Assembly (NCBI RefSeq): GCF_011617705.1
Contig: NZ_CP050154.1
Location: forward strand, 1,736,001 to 1,800,000
From: Brevibacterium limosum
Lineage (GTDB): Bacteria > Actinomycetota > Actinomycetes > Actinomycetales > Brevibacteriaceae
Direction: 5' to 3'
Length of the DNA stretch: 64,000 nt
Shown here: in pieces, positions 45,811 to 53,676 of the stretch
How positions within the stretch are numbered: the stretch's first letter is position 1
Layout: every line of letters begins with the position of its first letter
The notes under the pieces: generated by a model
What the model saw: only the letters and a program-made list of their open reading frames with translations
Database searches by the model: none
Told to the model about the DNA's origin: nothing
Program-made: the position numbers and the translations under genes

Positions 45811-46923
45811 GTGAATACGACTGCACCCATCGACGCCCTGGTCCTCATGTCTTTCGGAGGACCGGAGGCCCCAGAAGAAGTGGTTCCATTCCTTCGCAAC
45901 GTCACCGCCGGCCGCGGGATTCCCGAGGAGCGGCTCGAGGAGGTGGGGGAGCACTATTTCGGCTTCGGAGGCAAGTCGCCGATCAACGATCAGAACAAGG
46001 CTCTGCTGGCCGCGCTGCGTGCCGAACTCGATCGCCGCGACATCGAGACTCCGTTGATCTGGGGCAACCGCAACTGGGACCCCTATCTCACCGATGAGGT
46101 CCGCAGCCTGGCCGCAGACGGTGCCACGCAGTTCCTCTCGATCGACACCTCCGCCTACTCGTCGTATTCCTCGTGCCGTCAGTACCGCGAAGACTTCGCG
46201 AAGACGATCGACACGCTCAAGGACGAGGGCCTCACAGTCTCGATCGACAAGATCCGTCAGTTCTACAACCACCCCGGATACGCCGACGCCTGTGCCGACC
46301 GCCTGAGCGAAGGCCTCGCCGATTTCCGGGCCCAGGCCGGACAGCTCGACGCGGCCGAGCACCGGATCCTCTTCGTCACCCACTCGATCCCGAACGTCAT
46401 GCAGGACGCCTCCGAGGTGACCACCAACGGCTACCGTGCCCAGCACGAAGAGCTCATCGACCACCTCATGGGGCGTGTGGACGAAGCGGATCGTGTTCCC
46501 TCCGAGCTCGTCTACTGCTCGCGTTCGGGTTCGCCCGAGGTGCCGTGGCTCGAACCCGATGTCAATGACCGGATGACCGAACTCGCCGAGGAAGGGGTGA
46601 CCGGTGTCGTGCTCGTGCCCATCGGATTCATCTCCGACCATATGGAGGTCGCCTTCGACCTCGACACCGAGGCGAAGGAGACCGCCGCAGAGCTCGGTCT
46701 CGACTTCACCCGGGTCGGCACCGTCGGCACTCACGATGCCTTCGTCAGGGGGCTCGTCGACCTCATCGAGGAGCGTGTCGCTCAGCTGCGCGGAGAAGAC
46801 GTCGACGCTCCCGCCCTGCCCGGAACGAAGGCCCTGGTGCCCGGCAGCGGAGCCTGCAGCATCGACTGCTGCCGCGGCCGCATCGAACGTGCGACCTACC
46901 CGAACTGGATCGTCGCGAACTGA
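45811..46923 (+). CDS. hemH: Ferrochelatase (coproporphyrin ferrochelatase)
   Basis: This enzyme inserts Fe2+ into coproporphyrin III (the substrate of the Gram-positive coproporphyrin-dependent heme route) or protoporphyrin IX. The 370-residue protein has the catalytic His191 (FVTHSIP) and Glu279 (DHMEVAFDLD). Four cysteines, C161, C349, C353 and C354 (ACSIDCC near the C-terminus), fit the [2Fe-2S] ligands described for actinobacterial ferrochelatases, although the spacing differs from the pattern I recall for mycobacteria. The start is GTG 45811, placed for a leaderless transcript. hemE and cgoX lie 16 kb away, so heme genes are split. Confidence 0.94.
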   Translation: MNTTAPIDALVLMSFGGPEAPEEVVPFLRNVTAGRGIPEERLEEVGEHYFGFGGKSPINDQNKALLAALRAELDRRDIETPLIWGNRNWDPYLTDEVRSLAADGATQFLSIDTSAYSSYSSCRQYREDFAKTIDTLKDEGLTVSIDKIRQFYNHPGYADACADRLSEGLADFRAQAGQLDAAEHRILFVTHSIPNVMQDASEVTTNGYRAQHEELIDHLMGRVDEADRVPSELVYCSRSGSPEVPWLEPDVNDRMTELAEEGVTGVVLVPIGFISDHMEVAFDLDTEAKETAAELGLDFTRVGTVGTHDAFVRGLVDLIEERVAQLRGEDVDAPALPGTKALVPGSGACSIDCCRGRIERATYPNWIVAN

Positions 46924-46935
46924 GCCCGGACGCAG

Positions 46936-46972
46936 AGAACCCTCCCTCGCCGATTCGGCGGGGGAGGGTTCT
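46936..46972 (+). terminator. Intrinsic terminator after hemH
   Basis: An 11-bp stem (AGAACCCTCCC at 46936-46946 with 46962-46972) is topped by a smaller TCGCCGATTCGGCG hairpin and followed by TCTTC. It lies 12 bp after the hemH stop and should also face the convergent small gene. Confidence 0.85.
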
Positions 46973-46992
46973 TCTTCAGGTGTTTCTGTTCG

Positions 46993-47220
46993 TCAGCAGT
47001 CGTCCGGGCTCGGAATGACGGGCAGAGCGCCCGTCTCGGCCTGGATCACCTCGGCGATGGGGCCGGTGTCGACATCATTGCGACCGGCCAGTTCCATGAG
47101 GTTCTGCAGGTCGTCGATGAGATTTTCGACGAGGAAGTCGTCACCGGCGGACCGGGCCTCGTGAATGCGATGACGGACATCATCGATTCGGGTGTCGAGC
47201 TGATCAGCGAATTCACTCAT
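46993..47220 (-). CDS. Small conserved-type hypothetical protein (75 aa)
   Basis: The 75-residue protein, MSEFADQLDTRIDDVRHRIHEARS..., is acidic and mostly helical, with a heptad-like pattern from residues 4 to 45, so a short coiled coil is likely. I do not recognise the family. GAGGAAGGA lies 9 nt before ATG 47220, a strong ribosome-binding site that favours a real gene; a longer in-frame open frame to 47529 has no such site. It ends 20 bp from the hemH terminator and is divergent from the DUF4193 gene. Confidence 0.7.
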   Translation of the reverse strand: MSEFADQLDTRIDDVRHRIHEARSAGDDFLVENLIDDLQNLMELAGRNDVDTGPIAEVIQAETGALPVIPSPDDC

Positions 47221-47402
47221 TGTGGATCCGTCCTTCCTCGGGCCGCCTCCACAGGGGACGAACCCGGTAATCTGCCGACAGAGCGTGCTGCCGGCGCTGT
47301 CCATCACAAGCATTCTTGCAGAGGTCTTCGTGAACTCTATGTGTGCTCTGCCTCTGCAGACAAGCTGGTGACGAGAATCACCGTACTCGGTCTTCATTCC
47401 AT

Positions 47403-47473
47403 CTTGCCAACGGCAAGCATACAGTGCACAATGCTGGGGACACATCCCGGAAGAGGAGAATATGCTCCTCTTC
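47403..47473 (+). promoter_or_regulatory. Two dyads in the DUF4193 promoter region
   Basis: CTTGCC-N3-GGCAAG (47403-47417) and GAAGAGGAG-N6-CTCCTCTTC (47450-47473, perfect 9-bp arms) lie 35-105 bp upstream of the DUF4193 gene start. The second is long enough to be an operator or a stable 5'-UTR hairpin. The surrounding 287-bp gap has no gene. Confidence 0.5.
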
Positions 47474-47507
47474 GGCACCCCCTCCGGACAGAGAGCGATG
47501 AGGCCAC

Positions 47508-47807
47508 ATGGCAACAGACTACGACGCACCTCGCAAGCAAGACGATGAGATCAAAAGCGATTCGATCGAGCAGCTGAAGGCCCAGCGTTCCCAGGACCAG
47601 GCGAGCAAGATCGACGAAGACGAGACTGCAGTAGCCGAAGGCTTCGAACTTCCCGGTGCGGACCTGTCGAACGAAGAGCTCTCCGTTCGGGTCCTGCCCA
47701 AGCAGAACGACGAGTTCACCTGCATGGAGTGCTTCTTGGTCCGCCATCGTTCGCAGCTTGCGACCGAAGAAGGCGGTGTCCCGATCTGCACGGACTGTGC
47801 AGGCTGA
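47508..47807 (+). CDS. DUF4193 zinc-ribbon-like protein
   Basis: This 99-residue actinobacterial protein has an acidic N-terminal half (DYDAPRKQDDEIKSDSIEQLK) and a C-terminal pair CMEC...CTDC (residues about 72-97) that probably binds zinc. The function is unknown. ATG 47508 has GATGAGG upstream. From memory the order DUF4193-DUF3093-dut-DUF3710-OB-fold matches M. tuberculosis Rv2699c to Rv2694c, so the gene belongs to a conserved actinobacterial block. A terminator and the second 62-bp palindrome follow. Confidence 0.9.
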   Translation: MATDYDAPRKQDDEIKSDSIEQLKAQRSQDQASKIDEDETAVAEGFELPGADLSNEELSVRVLPKQNDEFTCMECFLVRHRSQLATEEGGVPICTDCAG

Positions 47808-47825
47808 TTCGCTTCTCTTCGCAGA

Positions 47826-47857
47826 AAACGGAACGCTTCTTAGGACGCGTTCCGTTT
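47826..47857 (+). terminator. Intrinsic terminator after the DUF4193 gene
   Basis: Perfect 11-bp arms (AAACGGAACGC at 47826-47836; complement at 47847-47857) with a 10-nt loop, followed by CTCTCTCC. It lies 18 bp after the stop. Confidence 0.85.
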
Positions 47858-47867
47858 CTCTCTCCCC

Positions 47868-47929
47868 TTGCTACCTGACGGCGGCCCAGCAACCTCGCGC
47901 GAGGTTGCTGGGCCGCCGTCAGGTAGCAA
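47868..47929. repeat. 62-bp perfect palindrome, copy 2
   Basis: Identical in all 62 bases to 27148-27209, and again between convergent genes (DUF4193 forward, DUF3093 reverse), preceded by an intrinsic terminator for the forward gene. Its right end is 9 nt from the stop codon of the reverse gene, the same distance as in copy 1. The first five bases beyond the right end (TTGGG) are also shared. Confidence 0.95.
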
Positions 47930-47938
47930 TTGGGGGTG

Positions 47939-48394
47939 TCAGGTGCTGAGGGCGGCTGCGAGCTTGTGCGGGTGCCGCGAGGACACGAGCCAGTACGGGG
48001 TGGGGTCGGAATCATCGTCGAGGTCGATGCGGACGACGGACTTCGCCCACGGGCGGATCTTGAGGAAGGCACGAGCGTCGAGGTCGACACCGCGGGCCCG
48101 GCGGGCCTCCTCGCCGTCGAAGGCAACCGCGCTCGGGACGAATGTGCGGTCGATATGAGCCTCGCCGACGAACAGCTGACGTTCGGTGACGATGATCGTC
48201 AGCGTCAGCGAGTTCAGCCACCAGGCGAAGAGGATGAAGCTGACGACTGGAAGGATGATGGTGCCGAGCTGCCAGACGGGCATGACCATGAGCGCTGTCG
48301 ACGCCGCCGCCACTACGACGAGGATCCACATGCCGATCGAGGGGCGGACCTTCTCCTGATAGACCACGTGGGTTCCGGATTGAGTTGTTGCCAT
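47939..48394 (-). CDS. DUF3093 membrane protein
   Basis: The 151-residue protein has the DUF3093 pattern (VVYQEKVRPSIGMWILVVVAAAS...), with two membrane segments near residues 19-38 and 43-63, followed by a small beta-rich PH-like domain ending DDSDPTPYWLVSSRHPHKLAAAL. The function is unknown; it is conserved next to dut in Actinobacteria. ATG 48394 lies 65 bp from the divergent dut start. Confidence 0.9.
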   Translation of the reverse strand: MATTQSGTHVVYQEKVRPSIGMWILVVVAAASTALMVMPVWQLGTIILPVVSFILFAWWLNSLTLTIIVTERQLFVGEAHIDRTFVPSAVAFDGEEARRARGVDLDARAFLKIRPWAKSVVRIDLDDDSDPTPYWLVSSRHPHKLAAALST

Positions 48395-48420
48395 GGGCCC
48401 ATTGTCCCATAGCGAGAAGT

Positions 48421-48450
48421 TTGGCCGCGCTCAGGCTGGAGCGTTAGAGT
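48421..48450 (+). promoter_or_regulatory. dut promoter TTGGCC-N18-TAGAGT, leaderless spacing
   Basis: A -35-like TTGGCC (48421-48426) and a -10-like TAGAGT (48445-48450) precede the GTG start at 48459 by 8 bp, so the transcript would begin at or within a base or two of the start codon. Confidence 0.5.
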
Positions 48451-48458
48451 GCATCTTT

Positions 48459-48932
48459 GTGACGGAAACCCTGAAGATCAACCTCCAGCTCCTCGACGCG
48501 AGCATGAGCGCACCCGCCTACGCGCATGCGAGCGACGCCGGCGCGGACCTGCGTTCGACGATCGACTTCGTCCTCGAACCCTTCGAACGCCGCGTCGTGC
48601 CCACCGGAATCGCGATCGCGCTGCCGGAGGGCTATGCCGGCTTCGTCCACCCGCGGTCGGGACTGTCGAGCAAGCACGGGGTCACCGTCGTCAATGCGCC
48701 GGGCACCATCGATGCCGGCTATCGCGGCGAGATCAAGGTGCCGCTGATCAACCTCGACGCGAAGACACCGCTGCGCGTCGTCCGCGGCGACCGCATCGCC
48801 CAACTCGTGATCCAGGCGATCGCCCACGCCGACTTCGACATCATCGAATCCCTTGACGACAGCACCCGCGGTGCCGGGGGATTCGGATCGACCGGCGGAT
48901 TCGACGCCGGTCTCAGCGAAAAGGAGAAGTGA
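48459..48932 (+). CDS. dut: dUTP diphosphatase (dUTPase)
   Basis: Dut hydrolyses dUTP to dUMP and pyrophosphate, keeping uracil out of DNA and supplying dTMP synthesis. The 157-residue protein shows the five trimeric-dUTPase motifs: ASDAGADLRS, PRSGLSSKHG, NAPGTIDAGYRGEIKV (catalytic Asp), RGDRIAQLVIQ, and the C-terminal GAGGFGSTGG. I chose GTG 48459; upstream in-frame sequence to 48393 is not conserved in character and crosses the promoter. DUF3710 follows by 6 bp. Confidence 0.96.
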   Translation: MTETLKINLQLLDASMSAPAYAHASDAGADLRSTIDFVLEPFERRVVPTGIAIALPEGYAGFVHPRSGLSSKHGVTVVNAPGTIDAGYRGEIKVPLINLDAKTPLRVVRGDRIAQLVIQAIAHADFDIIESLDDSTRGAGGFGSTGGFDAGLSEKEK

Positions 48933-48938
48933 GGACTC

Positions 48939-49787
48939 ATGGGACTGTTCTCCCGGTTCAAGAAATCCACACCGACGACCGATGACGACGTCCGCACCGA
49001 CGACGAACTCGCCGACGATGATGAGCTCGAGACTCAGGACGCAGCCGCCGAGGCTGACGATCGTGAGGACGATGACGCCGATGTCGACGACGCGGAGTCC
49101 GGTGACGATGACGCGGAGTCCGATGACGACCTCGACGACGAAGAGGCGCTGCTGGAGAAATCCGCTCCCTTCGACCGGTCCGAGAAAGGCCCGTTCGACA
49201 TCTCCGAGGAGTATCCGGAACATGACCGCCTCGACCTCGGCGCACTCAGAGTGCCCGTCGTCGACGGAATGCAGGTGCGTCTGGACACGGACGATGATTC
49301 CCAGCGCGTTCTGGCCGTGACCCTCGTCCACGACGGCGGAGGCATCCAGCTGCAGGCATTCGCGACACCACGGTCGGAAGGACTGTGGAACACGGTGCGT
49401 CGACAGCTCGCTGAATCCGTGACGAAGCAGGGCGGCGAATCGACCGAGCTGCACACTTCGCTCGGCAAGGAACTGGCCATCGAGGTTCCGGCGAAGACGG
49501 AATCCGGTCGCCCCGGCAAACGCGCCATGCGCTTCGCCGGCATCGACGGCCCCCGCTGGTTCGTCCGCGCGGTGTTCTCCGGAAAGGCCGTGACCGATGA
49601 CGGGGTGCGTGCCGAACTCTCCGCGCTCTTCCGCGGAGTCGTCGTCGACCGCGGTGACGAAGCCATGGCTCCGCGCGAGCTCATTGCGCTGACCGCACCG
49701 CAGGTCGACCAGGACGAGACGGAGGAGAAGGACGAGGACGAGCTCAACCCGTTCGAGCGCGGCCCCGAGATCACAGAGATCCGCTGA
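48939..49787 (+). CDS. DUF3710 protein
   Basis: The 282-residue protein has a long Asp/Glu-rich region (about residues 13-75), then the DUF3710 domain from about 85 (DRLDLGALRVPVVDGMQVRLDTDDDSQRVLAVTLVHDGGGIQLQAF, then RWFVRAVFSGKA and a short acidic tail). It is actinobacterial and of unknown function; some members sit by an OB-fold protein as here. Starts 6 bp after dut with AGGAG-like spacing (AAGGAGAAG) upstream. Confidence 0.9.
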   Translation: MGLFSRFKKSTPTTDDDVRTDDELADDDELETQDAAAEADDREDDDADVDDAESGDDDAESDDDLDDEEALLEKSAPFDRSEKGPFDISEEYPEHDRLDLGALRVPVVDGMQVRLDTDDDSQRVLAVTLVHDGGGIQLQAFATPRSEGLWNTVRRQLAESVTKQGGESTELHTSLGKELAIEVPAKTESGRPGKRAMRFAGIDGPRWFVRAVFSGKAVTDDGVRAELSALFRGVVVDRGDEAMAPRELIALTAPQVDQDETEEKDEDELNPFERGPEITEIR

Positions 49788-49793
49788 GCGACG

Positions 49794-50171
49794 ATGCGGA
49801 ACCTCATTCCCCGCCTCGTGCGCGACTTCGGATCCCGTGAGGCCGAGGCCCGGGCCGATCTGCGTCTGGTCAGCCAGATCCCGGGAGTCATTCCGGTCGA
49901 AGAGCTCGAAGCGCGCAAGACTGCACGCATCGCCGGAGTCGTGTCCGCGACCACTCAGTCGTGCAGCGCCGACAGCCCGCGCCTCGACATCACCGTCGCC
50001 GACGGCACCGGCGAAGCCCGTGCCCAGTTCCTCGGACGCAGGGAGATCAGCGGCATCCGTCCCGGATCCCTCATCGTCCTCGAGGGACGATTCTGCGGCA
50101 AAGACGGAGTCCTCACCGCACACAACCCCGTCTACGAACTGCTGCAGACGCGCGACGACTCAGACGACTGA
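49794..50171 (+). CDS. OB-fold nucleic-acid-binding domain protein
   Basis: The 125-residue protein has an OB-fold core (ARKTARIAGVVSATTQSCSADSPRLDITVADGTGEARAQFLGRREISGIRPGSLIVLEGRF, residues about 40-102). It follows DUF3710 by 6 bp in the same block as dut. A role in RNA or DNA binding is plausible from the fold but unproved. In M. tuberculosis, as I recall, a DUF3159 gene lies between this gene and the trk pair; none is found here. Confidence 0.88.
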   Translation: MRNLIPRLVRDFGSREAEARADLRLVSQIPGVIPVEELEARKTARIAGVVSATTQSCSADSPRLDITVADGTGEARAQFLGRREISGIRPGSLIVLEGRFCGKDGVLTAHNPVYELLQTRDDSDD

Positions 50172-50267
50172 CGGGACTCGGCCGGTCTGTGAATGTGTCG
50201 GTCGGACTGTGACTGCGCCGATCGGACCGTCACCGTCGACCGAGCTGACTCAGCCTCGTGACCTGTC

Positions 50268-50951
50268 TCAGCCGTCGGCGTTGTCTGCCGTCGTCGTCTC
50301 CTGCAGCAGCGCCAGCAGCTCCGGCTCCTGATCGGGGGAGGAGAGGAAGAACAGTTCGTCTCCGGCTTCGATGACATCATCGGCACTCGGGGCGAACGCC
50401 CGCGAGTTGCGGATGATGGCCACCAGCACCGTATCGAGCGGGAAGGTGATCCCGCCGACGCGTTCGGCCACGAGTTCGGCGTTCTCGTGCACAGTGAACT
50501 CGAGCAGACCTGCCTGACCGCGTTCGAAGCTCATGAGATGGACCAGACCGCCGACCTCCACGGCCTCCTCGACGAGTGCCGTCATCAGACGTGGGGTGGA
50601 GACGGCGACGTCGACGCCCCAGTTGTCGTCGAAGAGCCATTCGTTCTTCGGATTATTCACTCGCGACACCGTCCGCGGCACCCCGAATTCGGTCTTGGCC
50701 AACAGGGACAGCACCAGATTGGTCTTGTCGTCTCCCGTCGCGGCCACGACGACATCGGCGTCCTCCAGCCCCGCCTCGGCGAGACCGGCGAGTTCGCAGG
50801 CATCGGAGAGCAGCCATTCGGCGCCCGGAATGCGCTCATGGCCCAAGGCCTCTTTGCTCTGGTCGATGAGCAGGACCGAATGGTCCTTGTCCAGCAGCTC
50901 CCTGGCCACCGAACGTCCGACGGAGCCGGCTCCGGCGATGATGACCCTCAT
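50268..50951 (-). CDS. trkA: TrkA/RCK-type potassium regulator, second of pair
   Basis: This 227-residue protein has a TrkA-N Rossmann domain (MRVIIAGAGSVGRSVARELLDKDHSVLLIDQ, GDDKTNLVLSLLAK) to about residue 130 and a TrkA-C domain (about 140-215). Such proteins bind NAD(H) and gate K+ transport. Its start overlaps the stop of the upstream trkA copy (4 bp), so the pair is co-transcribed and may form a hetero-oligomer. No TrkH/KtrB pore subunit is in the window; the divergent KimA-like permease is the nearest K+ candidate. Confidence 0.93.
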   Translation of the reverse strand: MRVIIAGAGSVGRSVARELLDKDHSVLLIDQSKEALGHERIPGAEWLLSDACELAGLAEAGLEDADVVVAATGDDKTNLVLSLLAKTEFGVPRTVSRVNNPKNEWLFDDNWGVDVAVSTPRLMTALVEEAVEVGGLVHLMSFERGQAGLLEFTVHENAELVAERVGGITFPLDTVLVAIIRNSRAFAPSADDVIEAGDELFFLSSPDQEPELLALLQETTTADNADG

Positions 50952-51622
50952 TCTTCTTCCTCCACGGTGCGCACGGGCTGATCGAGGATCCGTTCGATCT
51001 CGCCGAGGCGGTCGACCGGAGCCATGAGATGAACGAGGTCCCCGTCCTGGAGGAGCAGATCATCGTGGGCGACGATGCCCTCGGACAGGCGGGTGACATA
51101 GGCGACCCGGGCCTTGGTCCGTGTTTCGATCTCCTTGATCGGACGTGCCACCCACCCGGGATCCAGATGCACCTCGGCGAGGACGAGGTTGCCCGAAGGC
51201 TCGCGGTATTCGGTGATCGACCCCTGTGGGACGAGCTTGCGCATCACCTGCTCGGCCGTCCATCGCACCGTGGGCACGGTGGGGATGCCGAGGCGTTCGA
51301 AGACCTGAGCCCGGTCGGGATCGTAGATGCGGGCGGCGACATTGCTCACGCCGAAGGTCTCACGGGCGACACGCGCGGCGAGGATATTCGAGTTGTCACC
51401 GCTCGAGACCGCTGCAAAGGCGAAGGCCTCGGAGGTCTTCGCCTGGGACAGGGTCTCGCGGTCGAAACCGACTCCCGTGATCGTCGAGCCGCTGAAATCC
51501 CGACCGAGTTTGAGGAACGCGTCGGGGTCCCGGTCGACGACGGCGACGGAATGCCCATTCGCATCAAGGGCCTTGGCCAGGGAAGCCCCGACTCGGCCGC
51601 AGCCCATAATCACGAAGTGCAT
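50948..51622 (-). CDS. trkA: TrkA/RCK-type potassium regulator, first of pair
   Basis: The 224-residue protein has the same layout as its downstream neighbour: Rossmann TrkA-N domain (MHFVIMGCGRVGASLAKALDANGHSVAVVD, SGDNSNILAARVARETFGV) and a TrkA-C domain (ILAEVHLDPGWVARPIKEI onward). It corresponds to the CeoB/CeoC pair of mycobacteria in order and size. GGGAAGGA lies 6 nt before ATG 51622. The start is 37 bp from the divergent KimA-like gene, so the promoters are shared. Confidence 0.93.
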   Translation of the reverse strand: MHFVIMGCGRVGASLAKALDANGHSVAVVDRDPDAFLKLGRDFSGSTITGVGFDRETLSQAKTSEAFAFAAVSSGDNSNILAARVARETFGVSNVAARIYDPDRAQVFERLGIPTVPTVRWTAEQVMRKLVPQGSITEYREPSGNLVLAEVHLDPGWVARPIKEIETRTKARVAYVTRLSEGIVAHDDLLLQDGDLVHLMAPVDRLGEIERILDQPVRTVEEEE

Positions 51623-51645
51623 GGGTTTTCCTTCCCGCAGTGATC

Positions 51646-51651
51646 TACCAT
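51646..51651 (+). promoter_or_regulatory. -10-like TACCAT for the leaderless APC permease gene
   Basis: TACCAT ends 9 bp before GTG 51660, consistent with a leaderless message; no ribosome-binding site is visible before that codon. No clear -35. Confidence 0.4.
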
Positions 51652-51659
51652 TGGTTGCC

Positions 51660-53669
51660 GTGGCCAGCAGTTTTTCTGATGCCGTCAAAAGACTACTCGT
51701 TGGACGGCCCTTCCGCAGTGAGGACAGGCGTGCGCCTGCGCTGAAGAAGCGCATCGCGATGCCCGTCTTCGCCTCCGACATGCTCTCCTCGGTGGCCTAT
51801 GCCCCTGATGAGATCCTGCTGGCGCTGTCGCTGACCTCACTCGTGGCGCTGACCGTGGCCCCGTGGATCGGTGTGGCCGTGGGCATCGTCATCCTCGTGA
51901 TCGTCGCCTGCTACCGCATCAACGTCAAGGCCTACCCGTCCGGCGGCGGAGACTACGAGGTGGCCTCGAAGAACCTCGGCTCCGGTGCCGGTCTCGTCGT
52001 GGCGGCGGCCCTCCTCGTCGACTATGTGCTCACCCTGGCCGTGTCGATGACGGTCTTCGCCGCCTATATCACCACGGCGTTCCCGATGCTGGCGCCCTAC
52101 CGTGTGCCCGTGGCCATCGTCGGCATCCTGCTCATCAGCTTCGCCGGACTGCGCGGCTCACGTGCCACCCCCATGCTGCTGGCCGTGCCGACCTACCTGT
52201 TCCTGGGGGCCGTGTTCCTCACGATGTCGGTCGGTCTCATCCGGGTCGGGCTCGGCGACACCCCGCACGCCCAGACCGCCGACTACACGATCGTGCACAG
52301 CAGCATCAGCGACCAGGCGACGCTCGGACTGGCCACCGTGCTCATCGTCCTGCGCGCGTTCTCCTCCGGAGCCGTCGCTCTCGCCGGTGTGCAGACCGTG
52401 GCCACGGCCGTTCCGGCATTCAAGAAGCCGCGCGGCAAGAACGCCGGCAACACCCTGCTCCTGTCGGGTCTGCTCGCCGCCCTCATGCTCACGGGACTGA
52501 CTTATCTGGCCTCGGTCACCGGCATCAAATACGTCGACGACCCGCATCTCTACCTCGTCCGCTCAGACGGCAGCCCGGTCAGCGCCGAATACGAACAGGA
52601 ACCCGTCCTCGCCCAGCTCGCGCACGCCATCTTCGACAACGCGCCGGTGATGTTCTTCATAGTCGTCCTCATCACCGCGCTCGTGCTCATCGCCGCTGCG
52701 AACACCGCGGTCGAAGGCTTCCCCGGTCTGGCCTCGCGTCTGGCCCGCGACGAATTCCTGCCCCGGCAGCTGGCGACGAAGGGCGACCGACTCACCTTCT
52801 CCAACGGCATCCTGCTGCTGGCCGCAGCGGCGATCGTCCTCGTCATCGCCACGTCCGCCTCGGCGACTGTGCTCATCCAGCTCTACCTCGTCGGGGTCTT
52901 CGCCAGCTTCGTCCTCGGCCAAGCGGGAATGGTCCTGCACTGGCGCAAACGGCTGCGGCTGGTCATCGACTCGAAGACTCGAATGCGGATGCACTTCAAC
53001 CGGGTCGTCAACTCCGTCGGCTGCGTGCTCGCCGCCGGCGTCCTCATCGTCGTCATCGTCTCGAAATTCCTCGCCGGAGCCTGGCTGGCAGTCGCCGCCA
53101 TGGCCGGGCTCTACCTCGTCATGGGCGCCATCCACCGCCACTACTCGCGAGTGACACGCGAACTCGCCCCCGATGCGGACGTGAACTCGCGGACGATCCC
53201 GTCGAACACCCACGCCATCGTCGTCGTCAGCGGAATCGACAAACCGACGATGCGTGCCCTCTCCTACGCCCGAGTGACCCGCTCGAGCCAACTCGAAGCC
53301 GTCACCGTCGCTGTGGACGAAGACGCCGCGGCCGGTCTGCAGAAGCGGTGGAACGAGATGGAGCTGCCGGTGCCGCTGACCGTGCTCGGCTCACCGTACC
53401 GCGAACTCGTCCGCCCGATGCTCGCCCATATCCTCGCCATCCGCCGCAGGTCGCCGCGGGACCTCGTCATCGTCTACATTCCCCAGTTCGTCGTCGGCCG
53501 CTGGTGGGAGCACATCCTGCACAACCAGGTGGCCCTCAAGCTGCGCACCCGACTGCTGCTGGTGCCCAACGTCGTCGTGGTCTCCGTGCCCTGGCGGCTG
53601 AAATCCTTCTCCCGACAGTACGGCGGAGACGGACCCGGCTCCGACACTTCGCTGTACAGACAGGCATAG
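51660..53669 (+). CDS. APC-superfamily permease, KimA-like potassium importer candidate
   Basis: The 669-residue protein has about twelve membrane segments (roughly residues 35-500) and a cytoplasmic C-terminal domain of about 170 residues. The TM1 region reads MPVFASDMLSSVAYAPDEILLAL, typical of the KimA/Rv2690c branch of APC permeases; KimA of B. subtilis is a K+/H+ symporter. The divergent TrkA pair supports K+ transport, but amino-acid transport remains possible. I chose GTG 51660 (37 bp from the trkA start); earlier in-frame sequence runs antisense through trkA. The TRAM methyltransferase starts 7 bp after the stop. Confidence 0.88.
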   Translation: MASSFSDAVKRLLVGRPFRSEDRRAPALKKRIAMPVFASDMLSSVAYAPDEILLALSLTSLVALTVAPWIGVAVGIVILVIVACYRINVKAYPSGGGDYEVASKNLGSGAGLVVAAALLVDYVLTLAVSMTVFAAYITTAFPMLAPYRVPVAIVGILLISFAGLRGSRATPMLLAVPTYLFLGAVFLTMSVGLIRVGLGDTPHAQTADYTIVHSSISDQATLGLATVLIVLRAFSSGAVALAGVQTVATAVPAFKKPRGKNAGNTLLLSGLLAALMLTGLTYLASVTGIKYVDDPHLYLVRSDGSPVSAEYEQEPVLAQLAHAIFDNAPVMFFIVVLITALVLIAAANTAVEGFPGLASRLARDEFLPRQLATKGDRLTFSNGILLLAAAAIVLVIATSASATVLIQLYLVGVFASFVLGQAGMVLHWRKRLRLVIDSKTRMRMHFNRVVNSVGCVLAAGVLIVVIVSKFLAGAWLAVAAMAGLYLVMGAIHRHYSRVTRELAPDADVNSRTIPSNTHAIVVVSGIDKPTMRALSYARVTRSSQLEAVTVAVDEDAAAGLQKRWNEMELPVPLTVLGSPYRELVRPMLAHILAIRRRSPRDLVIVYIPQFVVGRWWEHILHNQVALKLRTRLLLVPNVVVVSVPWRLKSFSRQYGGDGPGSDTSLYRQA

Positions 53670-53676
53670 AACACGC

